DNA of 64,000 bases, from the NCBI RefSeq assembly GCF_020037015.1, contig NZ_JAIQDE010000017.1, positions 62,001 to 126,000 of the forward strand. The letters are read 5' to 3'. Made by a program: the position numbers and the translations under genes. This document shows positions 8,891 through 17,292 of this stretch, in pieces. The stretch comes from Corallococcus sp. AS-1-6. Its GTDB lineage: Bacteria; Myxococcota; Myxococcia; Myxococcales; Myxococcaceae. Every line of letters starts with the position of its first letter. Positions within the stretch are counted from its first letter, which is position 1. The notes below the pieces were generated by a model. That model ran no database searches, was not told the origin of the DNA, and was given only the letters and a program-made list of their open reading frames with translations.

Positions 8891-10012
8891 GTGATGCACG
8901 AGGGCCTTGAACAGCGGAAGCGTTCCGGGCCCTCGCGGGCACGGCGGTGGTGGGCCGTGCTCGCCCTGCTGGGCGCCATGGGCTGTCAGGGCCGCTGCGG
9001 CGGCGCCGCCGCGGTCCCGGCGCCCGGCGCGTTGTCGGAGGCGGAGCGGCGGGCCCTGCCGGGCACCATCGTCTTCCTCTCCGAGAGGGCGGGACAGAAG
9101 GACGTCTGGCGGGTGACGCCCGCCGGAGAGGAGACGCAGGTCACCTCCGCGCCGGAGGACGAGTACCCCGGCCCGCCGTCGCCGGACGGCCGCACGCTGC
9201 TGGTCATCGCGTCGGGCGAGGCGAACGGGCGCGTCTTCCAGCAACTGCGCCTGCAGCCGCTCCAGGGAGGCCCCCAGGTGGCGCTGCATCCGCCCCGGCC
9301 CCGGGCGCGCAACGCGAGCTGGGCGCCGGACGGCACGTGGCTGGCCGTGGAGTCCGACGCGCAGGGCTTCAGCGACGTGGTGCGCGTGCTGCCCCGGGCG
9401 AACGCGGTGGACACGCGGCTGACGCACGTGAAGGCGGGCTGCTTCGAGCCCGCGGTGTCCCCGGACGGCACGGAGGTGGCGTGCGTGTGCAGCGGGGACG
9501 GCGACCCGGAGGTCTACGTCTTCCGCGCGGACGGCACGGGCGAGCCCCGCCGCATCACCACGTTCTACATGGAGGACCGGACGCCGCAGTGGAGCCCGGA
9601 CGGCAAGTGGCTGCTGTTCGTGAGCAACCGCGAGCGCAAGGAGCGCGTGTACCTGGTGCGCGCGGACGGCTCGGACCTGCGCGCCGTGTCCGGAGAGGGC
9701 TTCGCGGGAGACGAGCGGGAGGCGGTCTTCAGCCCGGACGGCAGGCGCGTGGCGTACGTGGCCCGGCTTCCGGACGGCAGGAGCCGCATCTGGGTGGCGG
9801 ACGTGGCGGGAGGCGCGCCGGTGGCGCTGACGGACGGGCGGCACCGCGACGACATGCCGGCGTGGAGCCCGGACGGCAAGGCGCTGGTGTTCGTGTCCGA
9901 GCGCGACGGCGACACCGACCTGTACCTCATGCGCCCGGACGGCACCGGCCAGACGCGGCTCACCACGGCGAAGGGCGCGGACTGGCTGCCGCGCTGGTTC
10001 GCGCCGCGCTAG
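8891..10012 (+). CDS. PD40/TolB-type beta-propeller lipoprotein
   Basis: About 373 residues. Tandem GTG-ATG start codons at 8891 and 8894 follow the amidase stop at once, so the two genes are probably co-translated. A signal segment (WWAVLALLGAMGC) ends in a lipobox Cys. The remainder is six or so WD40-like PD40 repeats, each with a motif like W-S-P-D-G-K (for example PQWSPDGKWLLFVS and PAWSPDGKALVFVS), as in the TolB propeller and DPP-IV-like proteins. No peptidase domain follows. It is likely an envelope protein-binding propeller; its partner is unknown. Its TAG overlaps the stop of the convergent kinase gene in a shared CTAG. Confidence 0.85.
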   Translation: MMHEGLEQRKRSGPSRARRWWAVLALLGAMGCQGRCGGAAAVPAPGALSEAERRALPGTIVFLSERAGQKDVWRVTPAGEETQVTSAPEDEYPGPPSPDGRTLLVIASGEANGRVFQQLRLQPLQGGPQVALHPPRPRARNASWAPDGTWLAVESDAQGFSDVVRVLPRANAVDTRLTHVKAGCFEPAVSPDGTEVACVCSGDGDPEVYVFRADGTGEPRRITTFYMEDRTPQWSPDGKWLLFVSNRERKERVYLVRADGSDLRAVSGEGFAGDEREAVFSPDGRRVAYVARLPDGRSRIWVADVAGGAPVALTDGRHRDDMPAWSPDGKALVFVSERDGDTDLYLMRPDGTGQTRLTTAKGADWLPRWFAPR

Positions 10013-12006
10013 CCCGCGCGCTGGCGCAGCGGCTCGGGCACGGTGGGGACGGCGGGGGACTCCATGGGCACGCTGAAGAAGAAGGTGACGCCCCGGCCCG
10101 GCTCGCTCTCCACCCAGATGTGGCCGCCGTGGGCCTCCACGATGAGCCGGCTGATGTAGAGCCCCAGCCCCAGCCCCTTGCCGTCCGCCGAGCGGCCGTC
10201 CTCCGTGCGGTAGTACTTGTCGAACAGGCGCGCCGCGTCCCGGGGGGACAGCCCCGCGCCCTGGTTGGTCACCGACACCACGGCGTGGTCGTGCACGGCG
10301 GAGAGCCGCACGTCCACCGGCGTCCCCGTGGGGCTGTACTTGAGCGCGTTGGTCAGCAGGTTGGTCACCACGCGCTCCATGCGCGCGGCGTCCATGGGCA
10401 CCGGCGGCAGCGGCTCCTGCCGGTGCAGCCGGAAGCGCTCGCGCGCGTCGGGCGGCACGTCGCGCTCCAGCACCTCCTCCAGGAAGCGGCCCAGGTCGCG
10501 CGCCTCGCGGCGCAGGTTCACCCGGCCGGACTCCAGCCGCGAGCCCTCCAGCAGCTCCTCAATCATCGTGCTCATCCACTCCACGTTGTGGATGATGGCC
10601 TGGGCCATGTGGCCCTCGCGCTCCAGCTTCCGCTCGTGCAGCGCGCGCTGGAGCAGGTGGGCGCGCAGGTTGATGGTGTTCAGCGGGTTGCGCAGGTCGT
10701 GGGAGATGAGCCCCACGTACTCCTCGCGCAGCTTCTCCAGGTCCCGGCGCTCGGTGACGTCGCGCAGGATGGCGATGCGCGTGGCGTCGTCCTCGCCCTC
10801 CAGCGGCAGCGGGCTCAGCCGCACCTCCAGCGGCACGCTGGTGCCGTCCTGCCGCTGCCCGGACACCAGCCGCCCGCCCCGGGCGCGCTCCGGACCCTCC
10901 CCGGGCGCGGCCGGGCCGTGGAGCCCCTCCGGCACCAGCAGCTCCACCTCGCGCGCCAGCAGGGCCTCCCGCCGGTAGCCGAAGACGCGCTCGGCCTCCG
11001 CGTTGGCGAAGCGCACGCGGCCGGTGGCGTCCACCACCACCATGGGGTCCGGCGCGGTGTCCAGGAAGGTGCGGAAGCGCTCCTCGGAGGCCTCCAGCGC
11101 GGCTGTGGCCCGCATGCGCTCGGTGTCCAGCACGTCCAGCGCCCGCGCCGCCAGCAGCACCAGCGTGACGCCGCCGGCGGCCACCACCGTGGCGAACAGG
11201 GGCAGCTTCGCGTCGTGGCTGAGCCCGCCCGTCAGGTGGAGCAGCACCAGCGTCAGCCCCAGCACCGGCGGCCCCAGCAGCGTCACCGGCACCAGCCGCC
11301 GCGCCACGAAGCCGCCCAGCGTGTCCCGGGTGAGCCGCGCCATCAGCCCCAGCTCCGGCCGGGCGCACAGCGTGCCCATGGCCAGCAGCATCAGCACGCA
11401 GGTGGTGTGCAGCCCCATGCTGCGCTCCTGGAAGAACGGCGCGGCGAAGGGCGTCACCAGCGGGCCCAGCAGGAAGCCGTTGAGCCCCGTCAGCGCCGCC
11501 ATCAGCGCGAGCACCACCAGCCCGTCCGACCACGACAGCCGCTGCGGGTGGCCCCGGTCCACCAGCGCCAGCGCCGGGCCCAGGAGCATCAGGCACAGCG
11601 CCGTCAGGGGCGAGGACGCGACGCCGGGCGCCGCGCCGCCGGCATCGCCCAGCATGCGCAGGAACAGCGCGTCCAGGCCCCCGGTGCCTCCGGTGATGAC
11701 GCCGTCCACCAGGCTCGCCGCGCCCAGCAGCGCCGTGGTCAGGGCCAGCGCCGTGCCCAGCCGGTGCTGGAAGCGGGAGGGCGTGGCCCGCAGCCTCAGG
11801 CCCAGCGCGGCCCCACCCAGCAGCAACCCCAGCGCGGCGCTGGGGCGCATGGCCGGGAGCGCGGCGCCCATGGACTTGAGGACCATGACGTCCAGCGCCC
11901 AGCCCGTCAGCACCAGCAGCCCCACCAGGCAGGCGGCCACCGCGGAGCTGCGCGCAAGGGCACGGACCATCGCCGTGCTTCGTGGCATGGATCGGCCGCT
12001 CATCAT
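10009..12006 (-). CDS. Membrane-bound PAS sensor histidine kinase
   Basis: 665 residues from ATG 12006, which has a G-rich ribosome-binding site 5-8 bases upstream; a longer frame to 12075 exists. The N-terminal 300 residues hold about eight hydrophobic segments (MASE-like sensor). A PAS domain follows (RFRTFLDTAPDPMVVVDATG to DVTERR), then HisKA with the H-box LISHDLRNPLN and a HATPase_c domain with the N-box NLLTNALKYSP and the glycine box GKGLGLGLYISR. All residues needed for autophosphorylation are present. No response regulator is adjacent, so it is an orphan kinase. Its stop codon overlaps that of the PD40 gene. Confidence 0.92.
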   Translation of the reverse strand: MMSGRSMPRSTAMVRALARSSAVAACLVGLLVLTGWALDVMVLKSMGAALPAMRPSAALGLLLGGAALGLRLRATPSRFQHRLGTALALTTALLGAASLVDGVITGGTGGLDALFLRMLGDAGGAAPGVASSPLTALCLMLLGPALALVDRGHPQRLSWSDGLVVLALMAALTGLNGFLLGPLVTPFAAPFFQERSMGLHTTCVLMLLAMGTLCARPELGLMARLTRDTLGGFVARRLVPVTLLGPPVLGLTLVLLHLTGGLSHDAKLPLFATVVAAGGVTLVLLAARALDVLDTERMRATAALEASEERFRTFLDTAPDPMVVVDATGRVRFANAEAERVFGYRREALLAREVELLVPEGLHGPAAPGEGPERARGGRLVSGQRQDGTSVPLEVRLSPLPLEGEDDATRIAILRDVTERRDLEKLREEYVGLISHDLRNPLNTINLRAHLLQRALHERKLEREGHMAQAIIHNVEWMSTMIEELLEGSRLESGRVNLRREARDLGRFLEEVLERDVPPDARERFRLHRQEPLPPVPMDAARMERVVTNLLTNALKYSPTGTPVDVRLSAVHDHAVVSVTNQGAGLSPRDAARLFDKYYRTEDGRSADGKGLGLGLYISRLIVEAHGGHIWVESEPGRGVTFFFSVPMESPAVPTVPEPLRQRAG

Positions 12007-12138
12007 CCGCGTCCCCCCCGGAACGCCAGCCCTGCATCCTGCCACAACATCTCGTGTCGGCGCCCCCCCCGGCAATGGGACGCCGGGGTTGGGGGATGTC
12101 CGCTCTAGGCGGGGATGTCCGACCTGTCCAGGGTTGGG

Positions 12139-12996
12139 TCAGGGTGCGTAGCGGCCTGGATACACGGTGAGGACGACGCCCAGCCCCGGGCCCACGTCGA
12201 CGTTGCGCGGCACGTACGCGCTGGTGCCCTCCACGGACACCTGGAAGGACGACACCCCGGCGCCGGAGTGCACGAAGAGGAACAGCCCGTGGGCCGCGGT
12301 GCCCGCAGTGCCCGCGGTGTCCACGGACGTCAGGTCCGCGGACGGGTAGTAGACGCGGTCCGCCAGCTCGGCGCGGTCCAGCGCCACGCGCGCGCCGCTC
12401 ACGGGCTGACCGTTCAGGTCCACCACGCGCCCCAGCACGAAGCCCGCGGAGGCCAGGGTGGCCTCCGGGTCCCCGGTGTGGACCTGGAGGCGCGGCGCAC
12501 CCACGGCGGCGCCCAGTTGATCCACGAACGCGGAGGGCAGGGCCCACGCGTGCGCGTCGATGATGTCCGTGCGCGGACGGGTGCCGGTGAAGGCGGTGTC
12601 GTAGACGAGCGTGGTGCTGCGCACGAGGCCGTCGTGCGAGAGGCCCACCGCGAGCCCCTGGTGCACGTCGCGCACGGGCACGCCGGTGATGCGGAAGGCG
12701 CCGTCCTCGGACACCTCGCCGGTGGCGAAGGTGGCGGCCGCGTCATTGACGGCCACGCGCAGCGGCTCCTCCACGGTGAGCGCCATCCCGGTGAGCGACG
12801 CCGGCGCCGAGGCCATGCCCTCGGCCTCCGGGAACACGCGTGCCTCGCCGCTCACGAGGATGCGAAGGTTCTCCAGGTCCACCGCCTCGGCGTCCTCGGT
12901 CCGCACGCCGGGGTCCGGTGTGAAGCCGCCGTCGCCACAGGCCATCGCCAACAGCCCGAGCACGGCACCACCCGCCGCCCGAATGTAGTGTTTCAT
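12139..12996 (-). CDS. Predicted lipoprotein with a carboxypeptidase-regulatory-like segment
   Basis: 285 residues. The N-terminus MKHYIRAAGGAVLGLLAMAC is a lipoprotein signal with a lipobox Cys. The body has no named enzyme domain. The segment GFVLGRVVDLNGQPVSGARV near residue 190 resembles the start of a carboxypeptidase-regulatory-like beta-sandwich, often found in surface lipoproteins. No catalytic motif was seen. The gene stands alone between the histidine kinase gene and a further lipoprotein gene on the same strand. Confidence 0.7.
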   Translation of the reverse strand: MKHYIRAAGGAVLGLLAMACGDGGFTPDPGVRTEDAEAVDLENLRILVSGEARVFPEAEGMASAPASLTGMALTVEEPLRVAVNDAAATFATGEVSEDGAFRITGVPVRDVHQGLAVGLSHDGLVRSTTLVYDTAFTGTRPRTDIIDAHAWALPSAFVDQLGAAVGAPRLQVHTGDPEATLASAGFVLGRVVDLNGQPVSGARVALDRAELADRVYYPSADLTSVDTAGTAGTAAHGLFLFVHSGAGVSSFQVSVEGTSAYVPRNVDVGPGLGVVLTVYPGRYAP

Positions 12997-13131
12997 CGGG
13001 CGGCAACATCTTCACGGCTCGGGGGGCACGCAATCCGTCCCCGGGTGGCGTCCGTCCCCTTCAAGACGCACCGCTGCTCCCGCGGGCCGGACACCCCGGA
13101 CACCGGGCCCTCCGGGTGTTGAAAACACGTC

Positions 13132-13182
13132 GGCACCGGGAGCCGGCCTTCCGCTGGAGACGGAAGGCGGACGCCCGGTGCC
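13132..13182 (-). terminator. Bipartite hairpin, probable terminator of the 13216-14103 gene
   Basis: Outer arms GGCACCGGG (13132-13140) and CCCGGTGCC (13174-13182) enclose inner arms CCTTCCG (13147-13153) and CGGAAGG (13161-13167). Both pairings are perfect. The structure lies 34 bases past the stop of the minus-strand gene and is followed on that strand by GTTTTC, as expected for an intrinsic terminator. Confidence 0.65.
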
Positions 13183-13215
13183 GCGGGTCACGCCAGGGAG
13201 GGGGACGCGGAGCGC

Positions 13216-14103
13216 CTACCAGCCCGAGCCGCTCCTGCCGGAGGAGCCGGAGCTCTTGCCGGTGTTCCAACCCCCGCCGCTGTTGCCGCTCCCGCTGCCG
13301 CGGCCATTGCCGCCGCTGCTGTTGCCGCTGCTGCCGCTGCTGCCGCTGGGAGGGCTGCTCCAGCCGCCGCTGCTCCGGCCATTGCTGTTGCCGCTGTTGC
13401 CGCGGTTGTTGTCCCGGTCGTTGTCCTTCTCGCGGCTCTTGCTGGCCGGGGTGTCCCAGCCGCCGCTGCTCCGGCCGTTGTCCCGGTCATTGTCCCGGTC
13501 CCGGTCGTTGTCCCGCGAGTTGTTGGAGGGGGCGACGCTGTTGCCGCGGCCCCAGCCGGAGCCGCTGGGAGGCCGGGCGCCGGTGCCCGTGCCGCCGGGG
13601 GGCGGGTTGCGGCCCTGGTTGACGGGGGCCGGCGCGGGCCGCGAGGGGCCGACGTTGTTGCGGCCGCCGGGGACCGCGGAGGCCGAGTGGCTGTTGCTCC
13701 AGCGGTAGCCCCGGCTGCCGCGGTCGTAGGAGTAGCCCGCGCCCCACGAGCCGTGCGGGTAGAAGTCGTGCTGGTGGCGGCCGTGGAAGTTGCAGTACGC
13801 GCCGCTGGGGGTGGGGTGGTAGTCCCAGTACCAGACCACCGTCGGGCCCCGGTAGTAGTAGACGTTGTCCGTGTAGACGTAGGACGTGGAGGGCGGCTCG
13901 TAGTCGTGGACGTGGGCGTAGTCCTCCGGGCACCAGCCGCCGCCGTAGTCGTCGGGGACGGGGTGCGCGCCGGCGAACCGGTACTCCGCCACGGGGGCGA
14001 CGTAGGCCACGCGGCGGACGGGGCGGTGCGAGTGGGCCTCGACGACACAGCCCGTCCCCATCAGCAGGGCCACGGGGACGACCAGGGCGAGCAAGCGGTT
14101 CAT
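13216..14103 (-). CDS. Lipoprotein with a Gly/Ser/Asn/Asp-Arg low-complexity tail
   Basis: 295 residues from ATG 14103, with AGGAG 7-8 bases upstream. A lipoprotein signal (MNRLLALVVPVALLMGTGC) is followed by a His/Tyr-rich region of about 110 residues with many YW and YH pairs. The C-terminal 160 residues are low complexity: RDND-type repeats around 180-235, then Gly/Ser/Asn runs ending SGSGW. WSSPP/GGWDTP-type short repeats recur. This looks like a surface-exposed structural or adhesive lipoprotein. No family is recognised. The opposite strand contains long artefactual frames because of the repeats. Confidence 0.7.
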   Translation of the reverse strand: MNRLLALVVPVALLMGTGCVVEAHSHRPVRRVAYVAPVAEYRFAGAHPVPDDYGGGWCPEDYAHVHDYEPPSTSYVYTDNVYYYRGPTVVWYWDYHPTPSGAYCNFHGRHQHDFYPHGSWGAGYSYDRGSRGYRWSNSHSASAVPGGRNNVGPSRPAPAPVNQGRNPPPGGTGTGARPPSGSGWGRGNSVAPSNNSRDNDRDRDNDRDNGRSSGGWDTPASKSREKDNDRDNNRGNSGNSNGRSSGGWSSPPSGSSGSSGNSSGGNGRGSGSGNSGGGWNTGKSSGSSGRSGSGW

Positions 14104-14287
14104 GAGGAGTCTCCTGGCGCGGAAGTGGACCCTCAAAGCGTCCCGCTCCGCAACCTCTGCCCCCATGACGGCCGGCCGCCCGGGAAATTCACCCGGACTG
14201 CCCGCCCGCCGGGAAGGGGAGGGGCCCGCCTGATATGACACCCGGGTCGCGGCCCTCTGGGGGCGCCGCGCGTTGGGAGGCATGCGG

Positions 14288-15271
14288 ATGTCGGATGTGG
14301 ATTTCGGACGCGCGATGGGGGCGTCCTGCGCGCTGCACCCGGGGCGGGAGGCCACGGGCACCTGCGCCCGCTGTGGCAACTTCACGTGCGACGCGTGCAG
14401 CCAGGACGGCGCGTCACCGCGCTGCCCCACGTGCCGGGAGCGCTCCGGCGCCACGTTCCCGCTGAGCCGGGAGACGTGGACCTTCAACAAGCTGTGGGAC
14501 GTGTGCTGGCCCGCGTTCCAGCGCGAGTGGGGCATGCTGTCGCTCGCGGTGTTGATCTACCTGGGCGTGTCCCTGGGCGCGAACCTGCTCCTCAACGTGG
14601 CCACGGGCATTGGCGCGGCGGCGGACAGCGTCGTCGTGGCCATGGTGCTGGGCGGGGTGGGGTTCGTGGCGCAGCAACTGGTGCAGGGCTTGGTGCAACT
14701 GGGGCTCTTGCGCGTGTGCTTCGACGTGCTGCACGGAGGCCGCGCGGACGTGGCGCGCCTCTTCAGCCAGATGCACAAGGCGGTCCCCTACACGCTGACG
14801 ATGCTCCTCGTCTTCGTCATCGTGATGGTGCCGCTGGCCCTGCTGTCCTTCCTGGGCATCCTCGTGCTCGTGGGCACGGGCCTGATGAGCGGCGTGGACC
14901 TGGGCTCCTCCTCGGAGCAGTTCTGGAACGCGCTGGTGCCCATCCTCGGCGTGCTGGGGCTGGGGTTCCTGGTGCTGGTGGGGCCCCTCATGTACCTGGC
15001 GCTGCCGCTCTACCTGGTCCAGCCGGAGCTCGCCTACAGCGACGCGCCGCCCTCGCCCCTCGAGGTGCTGCGCCGCAGTTGGGAGGCCGCGCGCGGTCAG
15101 CGCCTGGGCATCCTGGGCGTGGGGCTCGCGGGGGCGGCCGCCATGCTGGCGGGGGTCTTCGCGTGCTGCGTGGGCTTCATCCCCGGCATGGCGCTGGCCC
15201 AACTGCTCATCGCGGGGATGTTCCTGTGCCTGCGCTCCCCGCGTGACGACGCGGAGTCCTTCCCGGGCTGA
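14288..15271 (+). CDS. B-box zinc-finger membrane protein
   Basis: 327 residues. ATG 14288 is preferred because GGGAGG at 14275-14280 is 7 bases upstream; ATG 14282 would be too close. Residues about 15-55 carry Cys/His spaced as CALHPGREATGTCARCGNF, then CDAC and CPTC, a B-box-like zinc finger common at the N-terminus of myxobacterial membrane proteins. The rest has six or so hydrophobic helices with long Val/Leu runs (about 85-320), similar to DUF975-like integral proteins. The role is unknown; a scaffold or envelope stress function is only a guess. It converges with the DsbA-like gene across a strong hairpin. Confidence 0.7.
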   Translation: MSDVDFGRAMGASCALHPGREATGTCARCGNFTCDACSQDGASPRCPTCRERSGATFPLSRETWTFNKLWDVCWPAFQREWGMLSLAVLIYLGVSLGANLLLNVATGIGAAADSVVVAMVLGGVGFVAQQLVQGLVQLGLLRVCFDVLHGGRADVARLFSQMHKAVPYTLTMLLVFVIVMVPLALLSFLGILVLVGTGLMSGVDLGSSSEQFWNALVPILGVLGLGFLVLVGPLMYLALPLYLVQPELAYSDAPPSPLEVLRRSWEAARGQRLGILGVGLAGAAAMLAGVFACCVGFIPGMALAQLLIAGMFLCLRSPRDDAESFPG

Positions 15272-15283
15272 GGGCCGCAGGGA

Positions 15284-15316
15284 CGCGCGCCTTCGCGAAC
15301 GGGGCGAAGGCGCGCG
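15284..15316. terminator. 13-bp perfect hairpin between convergent genes
   Basis: The left arm 15284-15296 (CGCGCGCCTTCGC) and right arm 15304-15316 pair perfectly around a 7-base loop (GAACGGG). It lies exactly in the 57-base spacer between the convergent B-box and DsbA-like genes. A T-run is weak on both sides. It is probably a bidirectional terminator or 3'-end stabiliser. Confidence 0.65.
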
Positions 15317-15328
15317 CGGGGACGCTCT

Positions 15329-16000
15329 TCAGTGCACCAGCCGCTCGGAGGAACCCGAGCGGGGCACGGCGACCTTGCCCAGGCACGCGAGGATGTGCTC
15401 GCGGTACTCGGACAGCTCGCGCAGGCCGCACAGCATCCACCGGCCGCCAATCACCAGCGTGGGCACGCCGCGCACGCCGCGGCTGCCGGCCAGCCGGTGC
15501 TCGTCGTAGATGAGCCGGCGCGTCTCCTCCGAACGGAAGGCCGCGGAGAACTGGTTCATGGACAGGCCCACGCGCGACGCCAGCTCGAACACCACATCCG
15601 AGCGCGACACGTTGACGCCCTGCTCCAGCGCGGCGCGCTGCATGGACCGGGCGAGGAAGGCCCGCGCCTGCGGCCCCTGCAACCGCGCCGCCTCCAGCGC
15701 AGCCAGCGCCGGCACGCTGGAGCGCGGCGGATCACCGCCCAGCCACAGGTCCGTGGAGAGCAGCGAGGCCGTGGGGTCGGGTTCGCGCTGCGCGCGCTTC
15801 ACCTCTTCCACCAGCCCGCGCACTTCGCGCTCCGTGGGCAGGACGTCGTGCAGACGCAGGGGGTAGGGACGCACGCTCCAGCGGACGGCGTCGCCAAACT
15901 CCTGGCGAAGCACCTCCAACCGTTGGTCGGCGAGGTAGCACCAGGCACAAAGCACATCCTGGTAGACGGTGATCTGCAGCGGCTTGTGCAGCGTTTTCAT
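15329..16000 (-). CDS. DsbA-family (FrnE-like) thioredoxin-fold oxidoreductase
   Basis: 223 residues from ATG 16000. A CxxC redox motif is near the N-terminus (QDVLCAWCYLADQR), followed by the helical insertion and the cis-Pro region GVRGVPTLVIGG of DsbA/2-hydroxychromene isomerase-like proteins. No signal peptide is present, so it is likely cytosolic, as for FrnE. Substrates are unknown. The preceding (upstream) 195 bases to the rimK-like stop contain no gene. Confidence 0.85.
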   Translation of the reverse strand: MKTLHKPLQITVYQDVLCAWCYLADQRLEVLRQEFGDAVRWSVRPYPLRLHDVLPTEREVRGLVEEVKRAQREPDPTASLLSTDLWLGGDPPRSSVPALAALEAARLQGPQARAFLARSMQRAALEQGVNVSRSDVVFELASRVGLSMNQFSAAFRSEETRRLIYDEHRLAGSRGVRGVPTLVIGGRWMLCGLRELSEYREHILACLGKVAVPRSGSSERLVH

Positions 16001-16195
16001 CGGGGGTCGCCAGATTAGAGGCGCATCCCCGCCGCTGCCAACACCCACGGACAATCCACGCCCGAAGGCATTCCCGTATTCCTGAGGAGCATCCAAGGCA
16101 CCGTGCGCACCGTGAAGCCCCGCACGCACGCCATGGAGCAGGCGGGCAGGCACGCAGGTGCTGCTCGCGCGCCTGCTTCCAACACCACGGGTTGA

Positions 16196-17215
16196 TCAGG
16201 AAGCGCGGCCCGCCCGTGTGCGCAACACGCCGGCCCGGGTCCCCGCATACACCAACGCGTGCTCCACGATGTGGCCCGCGATGTCCCTGCCGGTGGCGCC
16301 CTCCAGGCCCTCGAAGCCGGGGCTGGAGTTGATCTCCATCAGGCGCGGGCCCTCGCGGCCCTCCAGCATGTCCACGCCCGCGACCTCCAGCCCGATGATG
16401 CGCGCCGCCTTCACCGCGGCCTCCACGTAGTCCGGGGGCAGGGTGATGGCGCGGCCCTCGCCGCCGCGGTGGATGTTGGAGCGGAACTCGCCCTTCTTCG
16501 CCTTGCGGCGCATGGCGCCCACCACGGTGTCGCCCACCACCAGCGCGCGCACGTCGCGGCCCTCGCTCTCCGCGACGAACTCCTGGAGGACGATCTCCTG
16601 GCCCAGGTCCCAGAAGGTGTCGAGGATGGTCTGCACCTCCGGCAGCGTGTGGGCGATCATCACGCCCACGCCCTGGGTGCCCTTGATCAGCTTGATGATG
16701 ACGGGCAGCCCGCCCACCTCCTGCACCAGCTTGCGCACGTTGCCGCGGTCGTGCGCCATCACCGTCTTGGGCATGTCCAGGCCCGCGCGGGCGAGGAACT
16801 GGAGCGCGCGCAGCTTGTCGCGGCTGCGCGCGATGGCCGTGGGCGGGTTGAGGACGGGCACGTCCATCATCTCGAAGTGGTTCACCACCGCCAGGCCGTA
16901 CGCGGTGATGGACGCGCCGATGCGCGGAATCACCACGTCCACGCCCTTCACCTCCGCGCCGCGGTAGGTCATGCGCGGCTGGCCGCGCGCCAGCAGCAGG
17001 CAGCAGCGCAGCGTGTCGAACACGAGCGCCCGGTGCCCTTGGGCCTTGATGGCCTCCACCAGCCGGCGCGTCGAGTACAGCGAGCGCTTGCGGGACAGGA
17101 TGGCCACGGTCTTCTTCGCGCGGGGCCGCTTGGGTCGCGGTGCGTCACCGCGCTCGGGTGCCTGTGCGCCAGGCGGGACGGGCGCCTTCTTCGGCTGGGC
17201 TTTTCGGGGGGACAT
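16196..17215 (-). CDS. rimK: RimK-family ATP-grasp ligase
   Basis: 339 residues. A basic, Pro/Lys-rich N-terminal tail of about 35 residues precedes a RimK pre-ATP-grasp domain (VAILSRKRSLYSTRRLVEA) and an ATP-grasp domain (about 135-325). Visible motifs are PVIIKLIKGTQGVGVMIA (ATP-binding Lys and glycine loop), LQEFVAESEGRDVRALVVG and LMEINSSPGFEGLE, which carries the Mg-binding Glu and Asn. RimK adds glutamate residues to the C-terminus of ribosomal protein S6; related enzymes use other acceptors, so the substrate here is inferred. It is divergent from the FHA activator, 77 bases apart. Confidence 0.85.
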   Translation of the reverse strand: MSPRKAQPKKAPVPPGAQAPERGDAPRPKRPRAKKTVAILSRKRSLYSTRRLVEAIKAQGHRALVFDTLRCCLLLARGQPRMTYRGAEVKGVDVVIPRIGASITAYGLAVVNHFEMMDVPVLNPPTAIARSRDKLRALQFLARAGLDMPKTVMAHDRGNVRKLVQEVGGLPVIIKLIKGTQGVGVMIAHTLPEVQTILDTFWDLGQEIVLQEFVAESEGRDVRALVVGDTVVGAMRRKAKKGEFRSNIHRGGEGRAITLPPDYVEAAVKAARIIGLEVAGVDMLEGREGPRLMEINSSPGFEGLEGATGRDIAGHIVEHALVYAGTRAGVLRTRAGRAS

Positions 17216-17292
17216 GCGGGGCGCGGGACACTAGCACGCACGGGCGTGGAGGCACGGCGCGTGGGCACCCTTTGCTATCCTCGCGTTCACTG

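Noticed and set aside
8947-12108. A 1053-residue plus-strand frame across the PD40 and kinase genes
   Set aside because: The product is a low-complexity Gly/Arg/His/Gln string, crossing two real genes with good motifs on their own frames.
13178-13708. Plus-strand Leu/Pro-rich repeat protein
   Set aside because: It is the antisense of the Gly/Ser/Asn-rich tail of the 13216-14103 lipoprotein, which has a signal peptide and ribosome-binding site.
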